Positions 44,849 to 53,400 of a DNA stretch of 64,000 bases are shown here, one piece after another. Under the pieces are notes generated by a model. The model worked only from the letters and a program-made list of their open reading frames with translations. It ran no database searches and was not told where the DNA came from. The DNA is from Sorangium cellulosum. Lineage in GTDB: Bacteria; Myxococcota_A; Polyangia; Polyangiales; Polyangiaceae. The translations under genes were made by a program, and so were the position numbers. Within the stretch, counting starts at the first letter, position 1. Each line of letters opens with the position of its first letter. Location: NCBI RefSeq assembly GCF_002950945.1, contig NZ_CP012673.1, positions 7,330,501 to 7,394,500 on the forward strand, given 5' to 3'.

Positions 44849-45891
44849 TGCGAAGCTCCGACATGGCTGCCGCGGCGCTCGCCGCGATCGTGCCGGGTCT
44901 CTTCGGCTGCGCGCAGATCGCCGGGCTCGAGGATCGCCAGGCGTTCGAGCTCGTCACGATCGCCAGAGACCAGCCAGGACCTCACGCCATCGCGCTCGAC
45001 GAGGAGGCGGTCTACTGGATCACCGAGGGCAACGGCGGGCCCGAGGGAGAGTTCCAGGGCGGCGCGCTCCGCAGGCAGAGCAAGGACCACCTGGAGGTCA
45101 TCGACCTGATCGCGCCCTCCCAGGAGGCGCCGCACGCCATCGCGGTGGACGCGACCCAGATCTACTGGTCGACCACCGACCTCGCTTACAGCCACAACTG
45201 CGCGGAGCTGGAGGACGGGGATCCGAACAAGGACCGTGACAAGCTGTGGAGGCTGTCGAAACAGGCGCCGTTCCCGGCCGCGAGCGGCGAGACGCTCTGG
45301 GGGAGCTGCGGCGAGGCGGTGGCGATCGCGCTGAACGACGCGAACGTCTACAGCGCGCGGCCCGGCGCCGAGGGCATCACCTGGATTCCGAAGGACGGCA
45401 GCAGCTCTCGAAAGTGGCTGGTGCAGGACACCGTGCCCGCCGGCGTGGCGGCGGACGGCGACCACGTCTACTGGACGGACGATAAGGCGGAAGAGATCTA
45501 CGTCGCCGACGTGAGCGAGACCGAGCCCAAGGTGTCCACGGTCACAGACACCACGGCCGGACCGCACCAGATCGTGCTGGACGCCGAGAACCTCTACTGG
45601 CTGACCTCGGACAACGTCATGCGGCGCCCGCGGAGCGCGTCGCGCGACGAGGAGTCGGTGCCGCTCCTCGAGGTCCCCGTGAGGCCTCATGGCATCGCGG
45701 CCCACGGGGACTACCTCTACGTCACGGACCGGGAGGCGGGGGTCGTCTACAAGATCCGGAAGGACCGATCCGCCCCTGAGATCCAGATCGCGCGGGGCCA
45801 GCGGGAGCCGACGGGGATCGCCGCGGACGAGACGGGCGTCTACTGGACGAACACGGCGTCCGGAGAGATCGTCAGGTACTACGACTACTGA
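44848..45891 (+). CDS. Lipoprotein with YWTD-type beta-propeller
   Basis: The 347-residue product begins at an ATG overlapping the upstream stop. A signal with lipobox LFGC (Cys21) is followed by five or six blades marked by VYWITEG, IYWSTTD, VYWTDDK, LYWLTSD and VYWTNTA, the pattern of YWTD/LDL-receptor-like propellers. It is probably a surface or periplasmic ligand-binding sensor for the operon's kinase. No enzyme motif is present. Confidence 0.85.
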   Translation: MRSSDMAAAALAAIVPGLFGCAQIAGLEDRQAFELVTIARDQPGPHAIALDEEAVYWITEGNGGPEGEFQGGALRRQSKDHLEVIDLIAPSQEAPHAIAVDATQIYWSTTDLAYSHNCAELEDGDPNKDRDKLWRLSKQAPFPAASGETLWGSCGEAVAIALNDANVYSARPGAEGITWIPKDGSSSRKWLVQDTVPAGVAADGDHVYWTDDKAEEIYVADVSETEPKVSTVTDTTAGPHQIVLDAENLYWLTSDNVMRRPRSASRDEESVPLLEVPVRPHGIAAHGDYLYVTDREAGVVYKIRKDRSAPEIQIARGQREPTGIAADETGVYWTNTASGEIVRYYDY

Positions 45892-45903
45892 CGTGCAGCC
45901 GCT

Positions 45904-45936
45904 GGACAGGCGTCGTCCGCTCGCGGAGCGCTGTCC
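45904..45936. terminator. Inverted repeat between convergent genes
   Basis: GGACAG (45904-45909) and CTGTCC (45931-45936) can form a stem around an inner CGCTC-GCG-GAGCG hairpin. It lies between the stops of the propeller gene and the M15-type peptidase gene. Confidence 0.4.
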
Positions 45937-45955
45937 ACCTGCCGGGCTTCCGGGC

Positions 45956-46759
45956 TCACTCGACCTGCAGGTGGTAGTGCGGCGGCCGCGACTCCTCCAG
46001 CGCGAGCACGCCGCCGACCTCCTCCACGCCCTCGATGAAGGCGCGCTTCTCGGCGGCCGTCATGTCCCGGTTCCGGATGTCCACCGCGCCCTCCCGGAGG
46101 TGCGCCGAGATGAACACGCCGCGCTCGATCTGGGCGCGGATCACCTGCTCCAGGTCCTCGATCACGGCCTCCGCGGGCTGGTCGGCCGAGGCCGCTTCCT
46201 CGTAGGCGCTCTTGATCTCGCGTGCCGCGGCCTTGTCCCGGTACAGGCCGAGGACGTCGGCCCCATGCCGGAAGAGCTCGTGCATCGCCTCCGCCTGCCG
46301 CGCGGGATCCCGCGTGCCGCTCGTGACCACGAGCTCCTTTCCGGTCCGCCGGAAATACACGTCGGCGATCTCCGCGACCTTCTGCTCCACCGCGGGCGCG
46401 AGATCGACGCCGGGCAGCACCACGTAACGGGCGTGCTGGCGCCCTGCCTCGCGCTCCAGCGACGACGCGCGCCGCGGCCGCTCCGCGGGCGCCCGCGGGG
46501 CGAGCTCGGGCGGCTCGACCTCGTCGAGGTCCTGGACCTGGAGCGACAGCACCCTGGCCGCAGGTCCGTCGGGCAGCCAGAAGTGGAGCCCCACCTGCGC
46601 GGGGTCGCGCGCGGGCGACGAGGAGCGCCCCGACGCGGAGAGTCCAGGCTCCGACGCGGGGACCGAGGCGCAGCCGCCCCCGGCGAGCGTGATGACCAGA
46701 ACGGCAGCGGCACGGGCGCGCTGGAGGAACGACGGGCGCGAGCGCGAGAAACAGACCAC
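45956..46759 (-). CDS. M15-type (D-Ala-D-Ala carboxypeptidase-like) lipoprotein
   Basis: The 267-residue product from the GTG at 46759 (AGGAGA upstream) has a lipoprotein signal to Cys30 (LAGGGC). The C-terminal domain carries VVTSGTRDPARQ, SAHLREGAVD and HYHLQV, giving zinc ligands His220, Asp227 and His263 in the SxHxxGxAxD/HxH pattern of peptidase family M15 and related LAS enzymes. It is likely a peptidoglycan-acting or peptidoglycan-binding hydrolase at the outer membrane. It is the downstream gene of a pair with the DUF2914 lipoprotein. Confidence 0.8.
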   Translation of the reverse strand: MVCFSRSRPSFLQRARAAAVLVITLAGGGCASVPASEPGLSASGRSSSPARDPAQVGLHFWLPDGPAARVLSLQVQDLDEVEPPELAPRAPAERPRRASSLEREAGRQHARYVVLPGVDLAPAVEQKVAEIADVYFRRTGKELVVTSGTRDPARQAEAMHELFRHGADVLGLYRDKAAAREIKSAYEEAASADQPAEAVIEDLEQVIRAQIERGVFISAHLREGAVDIRNRDMTAAEKRAFIEGVEEVGGVLALEESRPPHYHLQVE

Positions 46760-46772
46760 AGGCGTCTCCTAA

Positions 46773-46817
46773 ACGTCGTGATTACATCGTGATTTACGTC
46801 GTGATCACGTAGTGATC
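46773..46817. repeat. Four tandem 11-bp repeats between DUF2914 and M15 genes
   Basis: Copies ACGTCGTGATT (46773), ACATCGTGATT (46784), ACGTCGTGATC (46796) and ACGTAGTGATC (46807) are spaced 11-12 bp, one helical turn. The last copy overlaps the final codons and stop of the DUF2914 gene. Iteron-like spacing suggests a cooperative protein-binding site upstream of the M15 gene, though slippage could also produce it. Confidence 0.75.
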
Positions 46818-47566
46818 GTGAACGAGGTGCGCGCGAGCTCGTTGCCTGCCGCGTCGCCGACCGTCACCGCCCAGACCCCCGCCGCGCGCGCCTTGCGCGT
46901 CGCCGCCCACGTGCGGAAGCGCCGCTCTGCGCCGACCGGGAGCCGGATGAGAAGCGGCGCGCGCCCGTCGGGCGGCGTGAAGGTGACGGTGATCTCCGAG
47001 GCGGCCCGCGGCTTGTTCGAGAGCTCGACGAAGGCGTAGAGGCGGTCGATCTCCGCGCTCGCGAACGAGGTCGCCGGCTCGAGCGGCTCGCGGCCGGAGA
47101 TGCCCCGCGACACGACGAGCCGCATCACCTGGAGCCCCGGCGCCGCGGCGTCGCGCTCCTCGGCGCCCGCGCCCTGCACGGCGCGCCCCGCGCCCTCCTC
47201 GGCGGCCGACCCTGACCTGCGGCGCCGCCCCCGCGCCGCGCCGCGCGCCGAGGGGGACGTGCTCCCCTCCTCGAGGCGCCCCGTGTCGCCGCTGCCTTCC
47301 TCCGCGGCGTCGCCGCCCGCGGCCGCAGCGATCGACGGCGTGCCGCCCTTCGGTGAGCCCGGAGCGGCTGCGCTCGCCGGCCCCTCTGGCCCGGCGCCAG
47401 GCCTGGCCTGGGCGGCGCGGCTCAGCGCGGGCGGCTCTTCCCGGGCGATCCGCGCGACGGCCTCCCTCGGGTCGCCGCAGCCCAGCGTTGAAACGAGCGC
47501 TGCTCCGCCGAGCGCGGCCGCGAGCGCCAAGACCATCCCTGTCCGCTTCGTTCCCCGGGTGTCCAC
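46805..47566 (-). CDS. DUF2914 lipoprotein
   Basis: The 253-residue product from the GTG at 47566 has a lipoprotein signal to Cys30 (STLGC) and a charged low-complexity linker to about 150. The C-terminal DUF2914 domain reads VVSRGISGREPLEPATSF, LYAFVELSNKP, RFRTWAATRK and GVWAVTVGDAAGN. The domain is found in periplasmic proteins of unknown function. Promoter elements were not identified. Confidence 0.85.
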   Translation of the reverse strand: MDTRGTKRTGMVLALAAALGGAALVSTLGCGDPREAVARIAREEPPALSRAAQARPGAGPEGPASAAAPGSPKGGTPSIAAAAGGDAAEEGSGDTGRLEEGSTSPSARGAARGRRRRSGSAAEEGAGRAVQGAGAEERDAAAPGLQVMRLVVSRGISGREPLEPATSFASAEIDRLYAFVELSNKPRAASEITVTFTPPDGRAPLLIRLPVGAERRFRTWAATRKARAAGVWAVTVGDAAGNELARTSFTITT

Positions 47567-47701
47567 ACCGACGAGGTGCCACGATTCAGCGGAGCGGGCG
47601 AAAAAACGGCAACCGCGCAGCCGGAGGGTCCGTCACGCGGCCGGCGCGGCGTGGGGCCCGCCGTCGGGGCCTGTCCCGGCGAGCGCCTGGAGCGCCCGGC
47701 G

Positions 47702-47896
47702 TCAGCGTTTCTTGCGGGACCAGCGCGAGCCGTTCGTTAACTCACCGTCCGGAGCGGTGCCGAAGGTCTTCACCGCGCTGTCCTCGATCATCAGGATGAG
47801 CAGGCCTCCGCTCGCGCCTCGTGCCGTCGTCGCCCGGGATCCCTGGCTTGGCTCCCGCGACAAATGGTCCGAGCCTTCCGCTGCGATCTGCTTCAT
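47702..47896 (-). CDS. Small basic protein of unknown function
   Basis: A 64-residue frame starts at an ATG with AAGGAG eight bases upstream and has a GC-rich third-position bias (roughly 80%), like real genes here. The middle is hydrophobic (GGLLILMIED) and the C-terminus is strongly basic (GSRWSRKKR). No domain is recognised and there is no signal peptide. It lies alone in a 660-bp interval between the DUF2914 and zinc-ribbon genes. A regulatory peptide or a chance frame are both possible. Confidence 0.45.
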   Translation of the reverse strand: MKQIAAEGSDHLSREPSQGSRATTARGASGGLLILMIEDSAVKTFGTAPDGELTNGSRWSRKKR

Positions 47897-48226
47897 CTCC
47901 ACAACTCCTTCAACGCTGCGACCTGGCGGCTCCGCCCCAGCTAGCTGGACGGCCTGCACTTCTGAGCACCGTCCGAGGCGAGAAACTGGGCCAGGCGCGA
48001 AGACGCCATTGGTTACAGAATAGTCACGGCTCGTCCCGGAAATCATCAGGAAAAAGCGAGCTCTTCTGGCATTTCTGTCTGCCTGGCTGGATTGTGTCCG
48101 ATATTCAGCGTTTGGCGTGCTCGGGGCACCCTTGAGCGCTTCGCCACAGCGACCACCGGCGTCCAGCGCGTTCGACGTTTAGTTCACATATCCAGCGTAG
48201 CTGAATTTTCGCGATGCCTCGACGGT
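47897..48226. other. 330-bp gap, AT-richer than its surroundings
   Basis: No gene is supported. A TATTCT hexamer on the minus strand near 48020 could be a -10 element for the small ORF at 47702-47896, but no matching -35 was found. Confidence 0.35.
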
Positions 48227-48472
48227 TCAGCGGCGGCCGAAGCCGGACAGCTGTCGCGCGGCGGCGACCACCTCGTCGCAGTCGATGCAGCGCACGACCC
48301 CGTCGACGAGCTCCATGCTGCCGAGGCTGCCGCACTCGGGGCAGCGGCTCGCGAGTTGATGTTTGCTCTCCTCGCAGAGCCGGCTCTGCTCCGCCGCTGC
48401 CTCGGCCTCGACACGGAAGACCTCGGCCGGGGGGCGGGCGTCTCGCTTTCGCTCCTCCATGATGGCGCGCAC
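48227..48472 (-). CDS. Small zinc-ribbon protein
   Basis: The 81-residue protein has an Arg/Glu-rich helical N-terminus and two Cys pairs, CPECG and CIDCD, separated by 14 residues (GSMELVDGVVRC). This is a zinc-ribbon, as in small nucleic-acid or protein-binding factors. There is no other domain. An ATG four codons further in is also possible. It follows the next lipoprotein gene by 88 bp. Confidence 0.75.
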   Translation of the reverse strand: MRAIMEERKRDARPPAEVFRVEAEAAAEQSRLCEESKHQLASRCPECGSLGSMELVDGVVRCIDCDEVVAAARQLSGFGRR

Positions 48473-48560
48473 GGTACCACAGGCCCGGAGCTTCCCGCGA
48501 GCGCCGCGCGGACAACCGGGCGCGGCGAACGCGCCGGACGTGCAGGACGCGCCTACGCGC

Positions 48561-49157
48561 CTAACGTACGGATTCCAGCAGGATCCGGAGCGCCGAGCGC
48601 GCCGACTGCACGGTCTCGTCCGGCCCCACCATCCGGAAGAACCAGGTGCCGCGATCGGGCGTCCTCACCGCCGCGCCGAGGAGCCGGTAGCCGTCCTTCA
48701 CCATCTCCACCGGCGCTCGCTTGCGGGCCACGGCCTTCGGTCCGAGCGCGATGGCGTACGTCCCGCTCGCCTCCACGGTCTCGACGCGCAGGCCGCGCAC
48801 CTCGAAGGCGCCCCGCCTGGCCCTCGCCCCGACGTCGCCGTCGAACTGCGAGAACCACTCCTTGAAGTTCGCCTCGACGTCTCCCTTGCTCCCCAGCCCG
48901 AACCAGAGGACGTGCACCTCGGCATCGTCCTTGTCGTCGCCCGACCGAGGCACCCGGTACACCGCCTTCTGCGGGCCGCCGCGCGGCACGTCGAGCGCCG
49001 TCCAGCCTCCCGGGACGTCCCACCGGAGCGGCTCGATCCCGGGCGCGCTGGAGACCGCCGGCGGCGGCGGCTCCGGCTCGGCCGTGGTCCGCGAGCACGA
49101 GCAGACCCCGACCGCCAGGAACGCTGCTCGGGCGAGCGACGACCCGCGTGGGCGCAC
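48561..49157 (-). CDS. Lipoprotein of unknown function
   Basis: The product is 198 residues from a GTG at 49157, chosen because it places a signal peptide with Cys19/Cys21 (FLAVGVCSCS) at the N-terminus. Upstream in-frame codons would only add Arg/Gly-rich residues. The mature part is a single compact domain (LRWDVPGGWTAL, FKEWFSQFDGDVG, GTWFFRMVGPDETVQSA) seen in secreted proteins with a lipid-anchor role unclear to me. It is divergent from the Ser/Thr kinase gene. Confidence 0.7.
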   Translation of the reverse strand: MRPRGSSLARAAFLAVGVCSCSRTTAEPEPPPPAVSSAPGIEPLRWDVPGGWTALDVPRGGPQKAVYRVPRSGDDKDDAEVHVLWFGLGSKGDVEANFKEWFSQFDGDVGARARRGAFEVRGLRVETVEASGTYAIALGPKAVARKRAPVEMVKDGYRLLGAAVRTPDRGTWFFRMVGPDETVQSARSALRILLESVR

Positions 49158-49326
49158 GGGGCCGACTCTACCACCGCGGCCGCCTGCGCCGCGCCGGAAT
49201 TCGGTACCTCGGGCGGCGCAGAACCGCGATCCTCTGCTCGGTGTAAGCCCTGGGACCCGCTCGTACGTACTCATGCGGAACTCCTACGCAGAAGAGACGG
49301 CCGGCCAGGGAGAGGAGACGGCGCGC

Positions 49327-50499
49327 ATGGATCAGATCGGCGAGTACCTCGTTCGACGCCTCATCGGCGAGGGCGGGATGGGCAAGGTCTACGAGGGCGA
49401 GGAGCGCCTGTCGCGCCGGCGCGTCGCGCTGAAGGTGCTGCGCCCGGAGCTCGCCCGGAGCGAGCAGGGGCGGCGCCTCTTCCTGAACGAGATGCAGATC
49501 CTCGCGCACCTCGAGCACCCGAACATCGTCCGGAGCCTCGCCAGCATCGAGGCGTCCGGCGAGCTCGTCATGGTGCTCGAGCTCCTCGACGGGGAGACCC
49601 TCCGCTCGGTGCTCGCCGACGCCGGCCGCCTCCCCTGGCAGGAGGCGGTGCGGATCGCGTCCAGCGTGGCGAGCGCGCTCGCGGCGGCCCACGGGCAGCA
49701 GCCGCCCGTGATCCACCGCGATCTCAAGCCCGAGAACATCATGGTGCTGAAGGACGGCACCGTGAAGGTGATGGACTTCGGCATCGCCAAGGTCGTGGAG
49801 GCGATGAACCAGACCAACACGCAGAGCGTCGGCACGTTGCAATACATGAGCCCGGAGCAGGTCGACGCGCGCTCCATCGACCACCGGTCGGATCTCTACT
49901 GCCTCGGGCTCATCCTCTACGAGGCGCTCGCGGGGCGCCCGCCGTTCCAGTCGGCCTCGCCGCGCGAGCTGCTCAACCTCCAGTGCACGGCCGAGCCGCC
50001 GCCGCTCGCGGACGACGTGCGCAGCGGGCTGCCCCGCGGCGTCGAGCAGCTGGTGTTCCAGCTGCTCGAGAAGGCGCCCGAGGATCGCCCGTACCTCGCA
50101 CAGGACGTCGTCGACCGGCTGGAGCCGTTCCAGGCCGCGGCGACGGCGCCCCGCGGCTCGGGTGCGGGCGAACGCGCCCCGGCGACACGCGGCTCGGGCG
50201 CCGGCGAGCGCGCACCGGCGCCCGCGAGCGCGCCGCAGATCGCGGGCACCACGGAGCGCGCGAGCGCGCCGGGACCGGCGCGCGTCGCCGGCGGGACGGG
50301 CGCTCCGCGCGCCGACACGATCGCGCTGGTCGAGCAGATCGACCGGACGCGCGACGTGCCGGCGGGGATCGCGATCGCGATCATCGTGGCGCTGTCGGCG
50401 GTCGCCGGCCTCGGGACGTACACGCTGCGCTCGACGTCGAGCGCGCCGGCGCCGCCAGCCAGCGCTGCGGCGCCGGCGCCGCCTCCGGGGGCGCGGTGA
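49327..50499 (+). CDS. Ser/Thr protein kinase coupled to the cytochrome fusion gene
   Basis: The 390-residue product starts at an ATG with GGAGAGGAG upstream; an ATG at 49273 would add 18 residues. The kinase domain is complete: GEGGMGKVYEG, Lys36 (VALKVLR), HRDLKPEN with Asp132, VMDFGIAK with Asp150, and GTLQYMSPEQ. An Ala/Pro linker with two GSGAGERAPA repeats and one helix (GIAIAIIVALSAVAGLGTY, about 348-366) follow, with a short outer tail. Its stop overlaps the start of the pseudokinase-cytochrome gene (GTGA), so both should be made together. Confidence 0.92.
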   Translation: MDQIGEYLVRRLIGEGGMGKVYEGEERLSRRRVALKVLRPELARSEQGRRLFLNEMQILAHLEHPNIVRSLASIEASGELVMVLELLDGETLRSVLADAGRLPWQEAVRIASSVASALAAAHGQQPPVIHRDLKPENIMVLKDGTVKVMDFGIAKVVEAMNQTNTQSVGTLQYMSPEQVDARSIDHRSDLYCLGLILYEALAGRPPFQSASPRELLNLQCTAEPPPLADDVRSGLPRGVEQLVFQLLEKAPEDRPYLAQDVVDRLEPFQAAATAPRGSGAGERAPATRGSGAGERAPAPASAPQIAGTTERASAPGPARVAGGTGAPRADTIALVEQIDRTRDVPAGIAIAIIVALSAVAGLGTYTLRSTSSAPAPPASAAAPAPPPGAR

Positions 50500-53400
50500 G
50501 GCGGGCTCCCCCGGAGCAGGCGGGCTACCTGGAAGGCGCGGCCCTCCCGGCGGTCGGCCACGCCGCGCGCTGGCGCTGCGGCGCCGCCGACGAGCTGTGG
50601 TGGCTCGGCGCCGCCGACCAAGGCGGCGCCGCGGCGCCGGCGCTCGAGGCCGTCGCGGCGCGCCTGCTCTCGCTCGGCAGCGCGGGCGTCGGCGGCTTCG
50701 TCGACGGCGGCGTCGGCGTGACCGCCGCGCCGGCGGACGGGGCGGGCGCCGACGTGGAGAGCTCCGGCGGCGCGCGCGTCTGGCTCGTGCGGCGGCTGGC
50801 CGGCGAGCCGCTCTCCGACCGGATGCGCGGGCGGCGCGGCCCGTGGCCGTTCGCCGAGGCGCTCCGGATCGGGATCCCGATCGCCCGCGCGCTCGCCGCC
50901 TGCGAGCGGGCCAGCCTGTTCCCCGGCCCGCTCTCGCCCGACGCGATCCTCGTGGACGACGCCGGCCAGGTGACGTTGCCCGCGAGCGCGCTCGTCGCGG
51001 CGCTCGTCGGGGCGCCGCCGGACCGCGGCGCCGGCTCGGAGCCGCGCGCCGAGGGGGCGCGCGTGTCCTCCGGGATCCCGCCGCTCTGGACGCCGCCCGA
51101 GCAGGCCGACGGCGCGGTCTGGGACAGCGCCGCGAACCGCTACGCGCTCGGCCTCGTGCTCTACCGCCTGCTCGCGGGCGAGCACCCGTTCTCGGGCGCC
51201 GGCCTGCGGCACGCGCTCGACGAGGCCACACGCCGCGAGCCGCCGCCGTTCGTCGAGCAGATCGCGACCTCGCTCCCCCCCGGCCTGCAAGGCCACGTCC
51301 TGAGGCTGCTCCACCCGGACCCCGCGGAGCGGCCGCCGCGCGCCGAGGGGATCGTGGGTGTGTTGACCGGATTCCTGGGCGAGGGCGCGGCCGCAGAGCC
51401 GCCGCGCGACGACGGCGCGGCCGCGGAGCCGCCGCGCGACGCCCGGCCCCCGCGGCGCGACGGCGCGGCCGCCGGCCGCACCGGCGCCGCGCCGCGCGAG
51501 CCCGAGCGCCCGACCGAGGGGCGCGCCCGCCGCCCGGCGCAGCCGCCCGCCGCCGCCGGGGCGCGCCGCCCCCAGCTCGCGCAGCTCGCGCCGATCGGCG
51601 CCGGCGCGCTCGTCGCGCTGGCCGCGCTCGCGCTCGCGCTCCCGCGCGCCGCGCCGTCGCCTCCAGCGCAACCGGCGGCCTCCGTCGCGCCGGTTGCGCC
51701 GCTCCGCGCGCAGCACACGGCCGCGGAGGACTGCGCCGCGTGCCACAGCCGCCAGGCGGCGGAGTGGCGCCGCTCGGTGATGGCGCACTCGGTGAAGAGC
51801 CCGCTCTTCAACGCGCTGGAGAGCCTCATCGAGGAGCAGGTCGGGCGCGACGTCGACTGCCCGAACGGCGCGGGCATCCTGCGCAAGGCCGACCCCGCGC
51901 GCGTGTGCCGCGACCGGCAGAGCGGCGTCGTGGTGACCGGCTCGGGCGGCGAGCACTGGTGCGTGAACTGCCACAGCCCGGCGGAGAACCTCGACGCCGC
52001 CATGCCCGCGTGGGACGGGCGCCCCGGCGGCGATCCCCGCGCGCGCCTCCCCGTGCGCGACCTGCTCACCCGCCGCGGGCTGGAGGGGATCTCCTGCGGC
52101 TTCTGCCACCAGGTGCACGGCCCGGCCAGCCCGGGCGATCGCGCCGGCTACCAGGGCAATCCGACATGGAGGTCGTTCACCTCGGGCGCCGTCTTCGCGG
52201 CGCGCCCCGAGGACACGCGCGGCCTGTTCGGCATCGGGAACAGCGGCTATGCGCTGCGCCCCGAGGAGCTCCTGCTCGCCGCGGGTCAGGGCGCGGGCCC
52301 GCGCGCCGGGCGCCCGCCGCCGGCGAAGGCCGGCATCGACGAGCCGATCGTGCACGGGCGACCGTCGGCGAGCGCGAGGGCGTACCTGAGATCGAGCGAG
52401 TTCTGCGGGGCCTGCCACGACGTGCGCCTCTTCGGCACCGACAGCCTCGGCGCGGCGCGGGGCGAGCACTTCAAGCGCCTGCGCAACGCCTACACCGAGT
52501 GGTCGGAGTGGGCGCGCGCCGAGGAGCGCGCGGGCCGCCGCGCGGCGAGCTGCCAGGACTGCCACATGAGCACGTACCCGGGCGTGTGCGAGGCGGCTCC
52601 CGCAGCGGGCGCCGCGCCGGCGGCGGCGGGCGATCCCGGGTGCCCGCCGGGCACGCGCTACACCCCGCGCCCGCCGGGGTCGCGGCCGCGAGGCCGGGTC
52701 GCCGACCACTCCACCGCGCTCGCCGACGTCGCGACCCATTACTTCTCCGGCGTCGACGTGCCGCTCTCGGACGAGTTCCCCGGCGCGCTCGTCGACGAGG
52801 CGTCGGTCGACGTGCACGGCATCCCGGCCGGCGCCCGCCGCCGCCGCGACCTGCTCCTCCGCCGCACCTTCCGCTTCGGCCTCGGCGCCGCGCGGCGCGC
52901 GGGCGCGACCTCCGACCGCCTCGAGATCCCGGTCGAAATCGAGAACGTCGGCGCGGGGCACAAGGTGCCGGCCGGATTCAGCCAGGAGCGCGAGATCTGG
53001 ATCCACCTCGTGGTCAGGGACGGCGCCGGGCGGGTGCTGTACGAGGTCGGCCGCGTCGACGCCGCCGAGGAGGATCTGAAAGACAAGGTGTTTGCCCGGG
53101 TGACCACCCGCCCGGACGCGAACGACCCCTTCGGGGCGGCGGGCGCCCGCGGGGGGCTCTTCGGCGCCGACGTGCGCGACGGCCCCGATGTCCCCCGCTG
53201 GGACCCGCCGCCCCAGCGCGGCGGCACGTCGTTCCGGGGGCGAGGGCTCATCAACTTCCAGAACGGATTCCTGCGGTGCGTCCGCTGCATCGGCGTCGTG
53301 GCCCCGGACGGCACCTGTCAGCCAGGGATCGGCCAGGGGCTGCACCACGCCGATCGGTTCGCGGACGGCGACTACGACCCAGACACCGGGGCGTGCGGCT

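Noticed and set aside
46773..46817. Short repeat array considered as a CRISPR
   Set aside because: The units are 11 bp with no spacers and there are no cas genes.
49917..53348. Open frame of more than 1100 codons antisense to the cytochrome fusion gene
   Set aside because: It is rich in Arg, Ala, Glu and His and has no domains. High GC third positions remove stops from the opposite strand, and the sense frame has clear heme and kinase-like motifs.
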